This document shows positions 1-9,800 of a stretch of DNA of 64,000 nt, one piece after another; position 1 is the stretch's first letter, and each line of letters starts with the position of its first letter. Source of the stretch: Monodelphis domestica (lineage: Eukaryota > Chordata > Mammalia > Didelphimorphia > Didelphidae). The stretch lies in the NCBI RefSeq assembly GCF_027887165.1, contig NC_077227.1, forward strand, positions 82,730,930 through 82,794,929. Direction: 5' to 3'. The position numbers and the translations under genes are program-made. The notes under the pieces are model-generated. The model was not told the DNA's origin and ran no database searches. It saw nothing but the letters and a program-made list of their open reading frames with translations.

Positions 1-1672
1 GGGTGTGCGTAGGTTTCAGCTGGGAAAGCTGTTTCTGGTCTTTTGGAACCTTTCTTTATATTTGGAAATTTGAGAATGCCACTTTTGGCAAGGTCCAAAG
101 AGAGAGACGCCTCTTGCTGAGCTAGTTTAAGGGACCCAGGTTCCCTTCCCCCGTTCCCACTTCTTTCTTGGTTAAACAAACTAAAGGGCAAATAGCTGCG
201 GACTTGAGCTAGGTTCATGGCCCAGATATATAGTAGAGAGGGTGGACAGTCCTTCTGTGTTTGAAGAAGACTGTATATCCCTCTTGCTCCAACTGCAACA
301 AACACTGGAACCCGGGTAGGGCTCTGAGCCAAAATGAACTCAGCCGCTGGGTTAGTGAGGAACCGCAAGGGTTAACCACAAGATTAGCCAGCCAGCGCTC
401 CGTTTACCTGGCTCAGTGCTGCTGGACAAAAGTGGGGCGGCAGAGAACCTGGATTTATAACCGAGCCTGGAACTGAGCAGCAGTTGAAGAGATATTTGGG
501 AGATGGTGCCTGGGAGCCCCTCCAACCTGACCTTCAATCTATCCAAAATAGGTGGGGGGAAAGGGAAGGGCGATCAGGAAAGGCACCCCCTCCCCTTTCT
601 TGAAGTCTTGCCCCTGGAAGCATTTGCCCTTCCCCTCGGGTTCCCACGGGCGGCCTCATCCACAGGGATTTTTTTCCTTGCCTGGGTTGTGCCTCCAGCA
701 GTCCCAGAGGAAGAACTGTCCAATTTTTGCCTTCTCTGGGTGAACTGTTGAGGAGAGGGGGCTCAGAGCTTGCAAAAGGACTAGTTCCCAGGGAAACCTA
801 AAGGTGTGGGCGCTGAGAAGCTAGATGCCTACTTTTGCAACAATACAAGCAGCTTCCCCACTCCCATAAGCAGGAGCAGGAGGCACAGTCAGGCGTCCAT
901 CTTCATCACAAAGTCTGGCCAGGTTGGGTCGGACCCTGGCGGGCAAAAAGGAAAAGCTCTGTTTGTTTTGGACAACAAAGTTATCTAACGGTGCCAAAAA
1001 AGAAAAGGAAAAAAAAGTTTGTTTATTCCAGCGTTAAACTCTCCGAAATTATTTCCTTCTCCCTTGGAAGCCACCCGTTGACTGGGCACTACCACACTGA
1101 AGAACGCTTCTCAGCGCTTGATGATAAGCATTTGGCCTAGATAAATTTGTCGTCTGGATGCTAAACTAACGCTCGCCAGCTGCTCGCTGGACCGGGAGAG
1201 GTCTGTGGCGGTCCATCGTCGGGGCGGCCTCCTAGGGCTGATTAACTGATTGTCGGGCTGCTTCTGCCTTCCCTCGATTCTATTCAGCACCTCAAAGTTT
1301 CCGGCAGTTATGCCTTAGTGTTGTGGAAAGGACGTTCGTCCTGAAGAATCTTGACTGAAGCGACTTGATTAGGTGGGGGTAATGGGCCCTGGAAAGGCTT
1401 TGCCCTTTCATTCGATTAACGTGGCGGCAACAGTAATCAACGCGGTAAGATCAGCCAAGCAAAGAGAGAGAAACTGGGTTAGTTGTGTTCCTAAATACTT
1501 CTTGAAGTCTGCGAAGCTCGAGCTCCTGGGAACTGAGAGTTGTATAAATTCAGAGCGATCCACCTCGCCCACACAGAGGCAAGCTCTGGAAGGGAATCTA
1601 AGGAGTCTGCTAATGGGGCTGACCATCTTCTGGTGTCTCCTGACCAGGGAACTGAGCTGGATGGCAGGGGCG

Positions 1673-1782
1673 TGACCTCGGGGCCCTCTCCCATTCCTCT
1701 GTGCTGACCTGCCGGTGACCTATCCAGCCCCGGACCGTGACATCTGAATGAACTCTGTGGAGCTGCAACTTAGCCAAGTTCA
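1673..1782. promoter_or_regulatory. Cluster of nuclear-receptor half-sites around the first DR5
   Basis: Within 110 bp there are TGACCT (1673-1678), the DR5 (1705-1721), TGAACT (1749-1754) and AGTTCA (1777-1782), that is five six-base half-sites. Such density is more than expected by chance, but function of the single sites is not shown. Confidence 0.4.
1705..1721 (-). promoter_or_regulatory. DR5 retinoic-acid response element (perfect AGGTCA repeat)
   Basis: The plus strand reads TGACCTGCCGGTGACCT, which on the minus strand is two exact AGGTCA half-sites separated by five bases (CCGGC). This is the consensus DR5 bound by RAR/RXR heterodimers. It sits in the presumed CYP26A1 upstream region and about 4.7 kb downstream of the CYP26C1 stop. 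A further TGACCT half-site lies at 1673-1678. Confidence 0.75.
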
Positions 1783-2534
1783 CCGGCCGACAGATAACGA
1801 GATACGCTAGCTTAAACACTGATAATTGCCACGGGAAACCTTTATCTCTGTAGCCATCGAGTCCACCGCGCGACAGGAAAGAATTACATTGCAAAAGAGT
1901 GAAACCTCTTGGGAAGTGGTCAATAAATTACCAGTCGGATAGAAACTTAGATCAAAGTACTGCTCCACCTATTACCCTTCGCCGATAAGGCTCCTAGAAG
2001 ATCGGGAAACAAAAACACCTTCTAGTGGATCGGAAAACAAAAGCGCCTCGGCTAGGATCCGAGGTCACTTATTCCACAAAACTCGGCGAGAGGGCTGAGG
2101 AGAAAGCTGTTTGTTGAGTGCTTGTAGTGGTGGCGGCGGCTAGAGGGAGGGGGCGTTATTTGAACGGCTTTCTGCAGGGTAGAGGTGACTCCTATGAGTC
2201 TGAGAATAAGCAGGAGCAGCCAAGCACCCCACCCACTACAACTCCTTCGCCCCTACGCCCCGGCACAAATCCCAGAGTGAAGGGGAAACCCGCCCGAGAG
2301 GGCATCGAGTCGCTGCGGGGATCAGGCTGGCTAGAAAGTCTTTTCCGCCTCAGGGGGAGGGAGGAGGAGAGAAGGGATTACAAAAGCTCCAGGGGCGTTG
2401 GGATAGGTCAGTTCGGTCTTTGCCCTAATTAAAGTTAGTCATTGACACTCATACCCACCGCCTACTGCTTTCCCCTCCTTTGGCCACAGAGATTTACCTT
2501 AAACACAAGGTCAGGAGGGCAGGGGCTTCCTTCT

Positions 2535-2551
2535 GGTTCACTAAAGGGTCA
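2535..2551 (+). promoter_or_regulatory. Second DR5 retinoic-acid response element
   Basis: The sequence is GGTTCA, spacer CTAAA, GGGTCA. Both half-sites fit the RGKTCA pattern with the five-base spacing preferred by RAR/RXR. Extra half-sites flank it: AGGTCA at 2508-2513, AGTTCA near 2569 and TGACCT near 2603. It lies 830 bp from the other DR5. It may correspond to one of the distal elements known upstream of mammalian CYP26A1; that equivalence is inferred. Confidence 0.72.
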
Positions 2552-3184
2552 ACCTGCCAACAGCGCTCAGTTCAGACTTTTAGCCCGACCTTTTCCTGGG
2601 ATGACCTGTCACATCTAAGAACCATATCAGGCCACTGGGTGGGTGACAGGTTGTATGTAGGATGCCGTGAAAGAAGACTGGCCAGGCTGTGAGCGAGCTC
2701 TCCTGGGCGACTTCAGGATAACTGCCAGGTCCAAAGTCTAAAAGTAAGGCGGAAACTTTGAGCAGATATGCATACCTGTAAATGTGTGGATACACAGATA
2801 AACACACTAGATGCTATATTATTATTTTTTTTAATCTCCCCGTAGGAAGTGTCCCATAGGCTCTGGTGGTTGTCATTTATTGGTCAAGATCAGCCTAGCT
2901 AAACTAAGAGAAACTCATCACCATACTGGGGAGCAAAGTGACTAATTTTTCACACACACAGTAACTCCCAAGATTATTTACTAAAATATGAAAGAGTTTT
3001 CAGCTACTGGAGTAGAATGAGCATGCACACATAAGTATCAGTTCTTTGAGGATGGGACTGATTGCTTAGAGGGAGAGGTCTGGACCTGTAGTTTGATCAA
3101 TAGTTCACATTTATAGGATTATGGGTCTAAAACTAGAAAAGATCATCTAGCCGACCACCTTCATTTTTAGAGATGATGAGAATA

Positions 3185-3415
3185 ATAATCTATATAGTCA
3201 CTTAAAATGTTTGAAGTGCTTTATTTACATATTTCATTTTATCCCCAGGATGTAGAAGCTGTTATTATTATTATTCCCATTTTACAACTTGGGAAACTGA
3301 GGCAAAGAGCAGTTAAGTGACTCGCTCAGGGTCATACAGCAAGTAAATTTTTAAGGCTGGATTTGAACTAAGGCCTTCCTGATTCCAGGTCCAACACTGC
3401 AATACCTAGTTGCCT
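3185..3415 (+). repeat. MIR-type CORE-SINE
   Basis: The stretch contains the MIR-family hallmarks: a TTATTCCCATTTTACA motif, GGGAAACTGAGGCA, AGTGACTCGCTCAGGGTCA and a GGATTTGAACTAAGG segment. It is diverged and old. Confidence 0.75.
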
Positions 3416-3499
3416 TCATAAATGGGGAATTAGGTTTGGGGGCAGTTATATGACTTATTCAAAATCATAAAGGCAGTAAGTCGCAAATTATGTCATTTG

Positions 3500-3830
3500 A
3501 AGAAGCCCTTGCAGGCAGGTGCTATTATTATCATAATTTCACGGAGAAGAAAATTGAGTTCAGAGGTGATTGGTTTGCCCAGGGTCTGATCCATCTAATA
3601 AGTGTCAGAAGCTAGATTCAAACCCACATCTTCCTGACTTGAAGTCAAGCACTCTACCCACTTTTTCCTGTGGCACAGTCCCCTACAGATGAAGTTCAGG
3701 TGTAGCAGAGTGCAACCTGGGGCACTGAGAGGCTGCAACTTTCCCTAAACCCCACTGCTAGCATGTATGTGTCATAGCCAGGACTTGAAACTCTGGCCTT
3801 CCAGATTCCAAGGTCAGTCCTCTGTCACTT
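3500..3830 (+). repeat. Two further degraded MIR-like SINE pieces
   Basis: Around 3515-3665 there is GGTGCTATTATTATC, TTTGCCCAGGGTC and AGATTCAAACCCA, and around 3760-3830 a second copy with GCCAGGACTTGAAAC and TTCCAGATTCCAAGG. Both resemble the tRNA-unrelated end of MIR. Subfamily not assigned. Confidence 0.55.
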
Positions 3831-4029
3831 ATGCCCTGCCTGAAGACCCTTAACTAGAAGTGTATTGATTTAACACTTTAATTACTAATAAGGTATTAAG
3901 ATTCTGTTTATTTATAAAGGACAGAAGCATGCTGCTGAATGCTACAATCAAGGAAATTTCAGCTATATCTGAATTACTAGATGTTTCTAGGTCTGGGCCC
4001 CTTGACCTGGATTTAGGAGTGAAAATTTC

Positions 4030-4500
4030 ATCCCCAGGGTAATTTTATAGAATGTCAGCTGGAAGGGACCTCAGAAATCATCTTGTCCAGCATTGGTGAA
4101 GCATTGTCAAGCCTGCTGAGCCAGCACTGGGGTAGCTGCTTGGTTCCCCCTCTTCCCAGCACTTGAGGACATTTGTTTTCCCTTGCCCTGCCCCTCTGTC
4201 CAGCCACCCAAAGCATATACTTCCTCCTTCCACTCTCTGGGGTAATTCAGGGGGCTCACAGGTAGCTTGAAGTTGCAGTTTGGATATGTGAAATTGAAAA
4301 CCTTTGCCAATACTGATCCAATCCCCTCTTTTTACAGGGAAAGAAACTAAAGTCTTGAGAAGTGAGAAGACTTACCTGGGATCAAATGACAACTTGTTAA
4401 TAGCCATAATTTATGCTAAATTATGGAATATTAATGCAAGCTATAATTTAACATATCCTTTCCCTGTACAAGATTCATGTGAATGTTATCTGAAATTATT
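4030..4500. other. Spacer with one short ancient repeat motif
   Basis: A widespread mammalian repeat motif (AGCTGGAAGGGACCTCAGA followed by ATCATCTTGTCCA) is seen at about 4057-4092. Nothing else is recognised in this interval. Confidence 0.35.
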
Positions 4501-4744
4501 TTAGGGCCAAGTCACATCATAGGGCATGGTAGATCACACTGGATTACTTTCTCTTGGTTAATAATTGTCTGGATATTAATGATAATAAAACCATTTCTGG
4601 AAGACTTGCCTAAATCCCATAGTACAGTATTAGTATTAATTTTTTTTTCTTTGATACCTCCTAGTGAAAAGTTCTTCTGAGTAAAAGATGACATGGTTCC
4701 CTGATAGATCTAAAATGAATCTGGTGAATGATTAGAACTATGTA

Positions 4745-4793
4745 TCTGTCTGTCTCTCTCTCTCACACACACACACATCATCATCATCATCAC
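4745..4793. repeat. Compound microsatellite (CT)n(CA)n(TCA)n
   Basis: Consecutive CT, CA and TCA repeats are visible directly. Confidence 0.9.
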
Positions 4794-4794
4794 C

Positions 4795-5003
4795 TTAATG
4801 CTTATGCCTCTATTCTCTCCAATTTATCCCATATCTGTGTATGTTTGTACATAGTTGTTTGCATATTGTCCCTTCTCCACCCTCACCCCCATTAGACTTA
4901 GCTCATTGAGAACAGGGACTGCTTTTTGTCTTCCTTTGTATCCCCAGTGCTTATTTGCCTGGCACATAGTAGGCACCAGATAAATATATATTTACTTGAT
5001 TCC
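4795..5003 (+). mobile_element. L2 LINE 3' end
   Basis: It carries the classical L2 tail: GAGAACAGGGACTG, TTTGTATCCCCAGTGCTT and GCCTGGCACATAGTAGGCAC. Similar tails recur many times in this window. Confidence 0.8.
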
Positions 5004-5009
5004 CACTCT

Positions 5010-5110
5010 TTATTATAGAGGTACCTTAGGGATCATCTTATCTAATTCCTGCCCCTTTCAGAGATAAGACTCAGGTGAAATGACTTCCCAAGGTCAAACA
5101 ACTAGCTGAT
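5010..5110 (+). repeat. Short ancient SINE-like fragment
   Basis: TACCTTAGGGATCATCTTATCTAATTCC followed by GACTTCCCAAGGTCAAACAACTAGCT-like motifs (given here only as landmarks at 5022-5106) matches a common mammalian ancient repeat pattern. Family not assigned. Confidence 0.35.
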
Positions 5111-5394
5111 CAGCAAATATATCCCAGCTTTATTCATTGCCTTGGGTTTGGGACTGGTTTCCAATCCTAGAAATGAGCCTGGCAGACCTCTCCAAAGACC
5201 TGGTTCCACATCTTCCCTCTGATTAAACCCCTGATAGTATGGTGGAGTATCCTCTGAGTAGCTAAGCAGATTCTCATCCTGACCAAGGCACTCTTTTCCT
5301 GTTCTGGTTTCTGTCCCCAAAAGCTCAGGAGAACATCCCCCAATAATGTCATCTGTGTTTTCATCTCTGAGCCAAAGCCTCAGTAACTCAGAAG

Positions 5395-5400
5395 TTTATT
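5395..5400 (-). terminator. CYP26C1: Candidate poly(A) signal for CYP26C1
   Basis: TTTATT on the plus strand gives AATAAA on the minus strand, 1.06 kb past the CYP26C1 stop codon. It is the first exact AATAAA I noticed downstream; there is no transcript evidence, so the 3'UTR end is uncertain. Confidence 0.3.
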
Positions 5401-5908
5401 CTCTAAACTCTGCATTTAGCACAAATATCTAAAATCCATTCTAATTATGGATCTTGCAGGGATATGGATTGCAGAGTGGGAGGGGAAGAAGTTATGTTGA
5501 TCTTAAAAGCTCTATTTCTAAGAGAGGTGCCTGGGTCACTGAGAAATTAAGTAACTTGCCCAGAGTCTTACAGCCAGGATGTGTCAGAGACAAGACTTGG
5601 AAGAAATCAGGCCTTCCTTACACACTACTGCCATTTGATTTCTCAATTAATGGTGGATTAACATTCCACAAATTCTAAAAACATTAAATCTTCAAGGCTA
5701 CTTATCTGTATAATATGCTCCATAATTGTTTGGATGGAGAGGAAAAATTGCCTGAATGAGTGGGGACACTGTTGGTCCACCAGAGCTCAAATTGGAGGTT
5801 TTCCTCTCTAAACGTCAGTAGCTGGCCTTTTGTTCAGTAGAATAAATAGGCCTGGGATGGGTCTAGCAGCAGCAGTTCTACCAAAGGACCAGCTCCCCCG
5901 CTCCCCCC

Positions 5909-5916
5909 CCCCCCCA
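5909..5916. repeat. Poly-C tract in the CYP26C1 3' flank
   Basis: A C-rich run lies between about 5896 and 5917, next to a (CT)n stretch at 5936-5954. Confidence 0.6.
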
Positions 5917-6459
5917 ATTCACTTAGAAAGTTCTTTCTCTGTCTCTCTCTCTCCGATGTAGCCTAAGGTGAAATGTTGCTATAATGTATCTAGCCAGGTG
6001 GGACAGCACTAAGTGACTACAATCTACCACAGAGGGCAGGAACTCTCGCCAGGTTGCTCTTCCCATGTTTTCCCTGAGTGTTTCAGCCTCAGCCCACTGG
6101 GCCCCTCTGGACTCTACAGAGACCTTTATCTCCTGCGGTGGTCCACTCTGAGCTCTGATGTTGGCTTCTTCCCCAAGCCTCTGGGAGCTGCTTGCTCTTT
6201 GGATTTCAGGGAGAGGAGACCATCCCTGTCTAAAGCTCTCCCTGAGACCCGATATGGGGGTAGATGCTGGGTTCAGGGAACTCTCCTTGCACAAGCTCAG
6301 CAGGAAGTTGTTGTTGGGGTTTTGGAGGGGGCGGGGGACAAAGGGGAGAGCGTAGAATTAGAAGGCAGAGAGGGACGACTCCCTGGAGAAGATGTGCTCT
6401 CTTCGGGCTTATCTCAGGCGAGTCGCTTCCTGGGGCCGAGTCCTGCCCCTGCTGGCAGG

Positions 6460-6834
6460 TCAGAAGCTCACCAGCTCCTGGCCGCAGGAGGGCGGGAGTG
6501 GGTAGAAAAAGACCTGGAGCCCGTCCACTGGGTGCACGATCGGCACGGTCTGCATGTCCGGGAAGCTGGCCGTGGCCAACTCCCAGCGCACGGTACGCAC
6601 CAGCTCCACAGCAAACAGCTTGAGGATGGCCTGGGCCAGCTCCTTGCCGATACAACTCCTCACGCCGCCGCCGAACGGAATGTAGTGGAAACGTCCAGCC
6701 GCCCGATGCTCTTCCCAAGCTGAGCCGAAGCGCTCCGGGTCGAACCCCTCGGGCGGGCTCCGGTAGATGGCCGCGGTCTCGTGAGTGTCGCGGATACTGT
6801 ACATCACACTCCAGCCTTTGGGGATCTGGTAGCC
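6460..6834 (-). CDS. CYP26C1: CYP26C1 exon 6 (last coding exon, haem-binding region)
   Basis: It encodes residues 485-608, beginning [20 protein letters not shown] and ending at TGA 6462-6460. It contains PERF (the PERF/meander region), the haem-binding [10 protein letters not shown] with Cys 545, and the C-terminal [16 protein letters not shown], all close to the mammalian family. The acceptor is a good pyrimidine-rich CTTTACAG. No frame break is seen. Confidence 0.95.
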   Translation of the reverse strand, partial: GYQIPKGWSVMYSIRDTHETAAIYRSPPEGFDPERFGSAWEEHRAAGRFHYIPFGGGVRSCIGKELAQAILKLFAVELVRTVRWELATASFPDMQTVPIVHPVDGLQVFFYPLPPSCGQELVSF

Positions 6835-9800
6835 CTGTAAAGAGGCGAAAGGGCGGGGGTCAGCGCCCGGCAAAGGGTTGCCTGAGGGGCTCCTGGGCAG
6901 AATCCAGCTGCTTCCTGGGGTGGTGGAATGGGGAAGGGCTCCCTGTACCTCACTTAGGAGCAGACGGAGGGAATCTCTGGCCTCGACCTACCAGTCTGGA
7001 ATGAAATTTTCTCGGGGAAAAAAAGGGGGAGAGCCTCCATCTCAATTCAGAAGAGTGATATTTCCTGTAAATCCCGGGACTTCACAATTTGCCTTCTAAT
7101 CTGAGCATTAAAAGGAACCCCATTTGTGAATATTAAACAATGCTAACCCCTCCCCCATTCTTAAAGTAATTTATTTTAATACCATTTGGTGCTTCCTGGT
7201 CTCCAGATTTTTCGTAGAAAAAAAGTAAAAACAGCGGTGCACATGAACATTTCATATTAATGGAGCACCAGGAAATTTCATTACCGTGCAATGAACGGTT
7301 CCCAGGCATTCCCAAAGAACGCACTGCGTCCACACCCCGAGACGTGCGTATAGGTAACCTTAGGGCCACCGGCATCTATTTCTAGGTAGTTTTAGGCAGC
7401 AGTGACTTTAAGCCTTATCCCCAACCCAACTACTCAACCAATCAAGTTTCGTTCGCATTTAACGTGATTTGGAACAGCCTGCTCGCCGGGTTGTAACATG
7501 TTCACGCATGCTCTAGGTTGGCATTCGGAGTGGGTGAAGGTTGTGCCAGGAGGCTTATAATCAATCTTAGCTAGGAGTTGCTCTCGGGCTCCAGGGCTCC
7601 AGGGTTGAGCCAGTCCTGGTAGGAAGAAAGCAGGAGCGTCTCGGTCAGAGACAGGACTGGGTGAAGTGTGTGTATTGGAGCACGGAATTTGCATGGTCTG
7701 CCAGAGAGAACGCAAGGACCGGGATAGTCAGCCGTGCCCCACTTACGTCCAGCTCGAAGGTCTGCAGCGCGGTGCGGTAGCCCCCGGACACTGGCGGCAG
7801 GAGGCGCAAGACCTCCTTGATTACGCAGTCCAGGTAGTGAAGGCGGCTCAGCTTCTCCAGGGTGAGGTCAGGATCGCACTCACATTCGGGCCACCTCGAT
7901 ACCTCCAGCCCGGGACAGGAGCGCTCGCTGTCCGCTCGTCCCGGCTTGGGGTTCAGGCAGCCGTTCCCAGGGCTCGTTTTCTCTTGCGACCCAGCAGCTG
8001 CGGGTACGAGAGGCGGATGAAGAACAGAGCTAGTCTTTCCGCCCACTTCTGGCCTGCCTCCAGGTGTCCTCCGTTTCTCTTCCTCTCTGGAGAACAAGGG
8101 TTGCTGAGAGCCCCGGTTTCCCGGGGGTTCCTTTGAATGCGGGGCCTTTTCTAGCCTGCGGAAATCTGGGAGGCCCAGAGGAGGCCAGCAAGAACACTGT
8201 CTGGTCAGTTCGTGGGAAGCCAGCTCCTGCCTGATTTTCTCTATGGAGGAAGGATATTTCAGGAGGAGGAGGAGGAGGGACGTGGTCGCGCTTGCAGTTG
8301 TAAAGAAGGCAGCGAAGATCAGTTCAATGGCCGACTCCTGCAAGGCAACCACGAGAGATCTTTAGTTTCCAGTGAACAAGTTTACTAGTCCAATGGGACC
8401 CACGAGTTCCAAGAAGTTGTCTTGCGGTTTCCTCGGTGGGAGAGTTTTCAACTCCACCCGAAGCCCTTGGGAGTCTATATTTTTTTAAAATCCCCGCTTG
8501 TAAAACAACCCGTTTTGAGAGTCACAAGATTTTCCTCACAGGAGCCCAGTGACATAGAGCCTACGGAAGCCCGAAAAGTGAATCTCTCTTCACGACTAAA
8601 ATCCAATTGATAAAGGAAAAAAAAAAATTCCTAGGATTTTAGAAATTTGGACAAAATAACTGATCCCCCCTCCGCGCGCGCTAAGAACGACTCCCCTCCT
8701 CATTTCTCCCTCTCAGAATGCTCCTCTTCCTCTAAGATTTAGCAGTGACACCTTCTATCGAAAGCCTTTGATGATATTCACAGTTGTTTGTTCTCTGGCT
8801 GCTCTGATTACCTCTGTTTACTTCTCTTGCGTACAGCTCAATTTCCCTCATTTCGCGCCCCCCCACCCCCACCCCCCAGCTTCTCTAAGGCCAGAACTTT
8901 TCTTTTCTTATTTGCATCCCAATTGAATTGAGATCAAATAAATGAATACTTGAATCCCTACGGGATCTTAAAGCTAATTTCCAATTAAGAATACGTGCTC
9001 TTCTGAGGTGTAGCCAACCCCATCCCTAGAGCCCGTGGAATACTGCCACGGTGTGCCGAGCTGTCTTTGCCGACCCCACACAGAATTTGGAATGCTTCCT
9101 TTTTCCTTCTTTCCCGCTCCCAATAATCAAATACCGCCACGATTCCCAAATGGGCCCCGGGAAGGGAGCTAACAAGTCTGGAGAACTCGGTCCGGATCTC
9201 AGGTTCTCTACCTACCTACTTACCTATGTGTGATACTGGCCAGTAGGCTTCAAAGGTTGGACTGATGATCTCCCAGAAACCGACCAGATCTAAGTCTAGG
9301 TCTATTTCAGGGACACAAAAGAATGACTACTAAGCCACGTCCACATAGGCAAATGGCTCTCGCCAACTGGTGGGAAAGGTTCATTCTCCCAAAGAAGAAA
9401 AAAGCTTTAAAAAAAGAAGTCAAGTCCTGGCTCCAAAGTCTCCTCGACAATCTGCTTCGTATTTACAGCTGGAAGGGGCTAGTCCAATGTCCTCATTTTA
9501 TAGAGGAAATTTACAGTTGTATCCGGCTTTCCCTCTTAGGAAAAGTTGGCACCTATTTTCTCTTTTGGTCTGCATAGCCCCGATTTTAGGTAGGGAAAGC
9601 TCAGGCTATTATCTTTGTTTTTACAAATGAGGAGTGACTAAAAAAAGTGAAGAGACTTACCCTAGGTCACACAAATCTAGCAGCTAACCAAGGCACTCCT
9701 AGTTTTTCTTCTAACCTGAAAAGACTTCTCCCAACTCCACCTCTGTCTCCCATGCCTGCAATTCTCTCCCATCTCTCTACCTCCTGGCTTTCCCTGGCCT

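Larger units (their letters stand above)
1..2760 (-). promoter_or_regulatory. Repeat-poor upstream region, probably of CYP26A1 beyond the left edge
   Basis: No coding exon is recognised here and no SINE, LINE or LTR, in contrast to the rest of the window. The stretch has scattered CpG and many nuclear-receptor half-sites, including two full DR5 sites at 1705-1721 and 2535-2551. In human, CYP26A1 lies a few kilobases downstream of CYP26C1 on the same strand, and its induction by retinoic acid uses several DR5 elements, one close to the start site and others about 2 kb upstream. By synteny this region would be the CYP26A1 5' flank. I did not find the CYP26A1 first exon or the proximal DR5, so the start site is inferred to lie left of position 1. 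Confidence 0.45.

Noticed and set aside
735-751. Possible proximal CYP26A1 response element at GGGTGAACT
   Set aside because: Only one half-site is good; the partner half-site (CCTTCT) does not fit.
2724-2740. HNF4-like site AGGTCCAAAGTCT
   Set aside because: Two mismatches to the DR1 consensus and no supporting context.
6013-6723. 236-codon plus-strand open frame opposite CYP26C1 exon 6
   Set aside because: It is antisense to the well-supported haem-binding exon and has no recognisable domain; long antisense frames are common in GC-rich exons.
7666-8136. 156-codon plus-strand open frame opposite exon 5
   Set aside because: Shadow of the GC-rich coding exon on the other strand.
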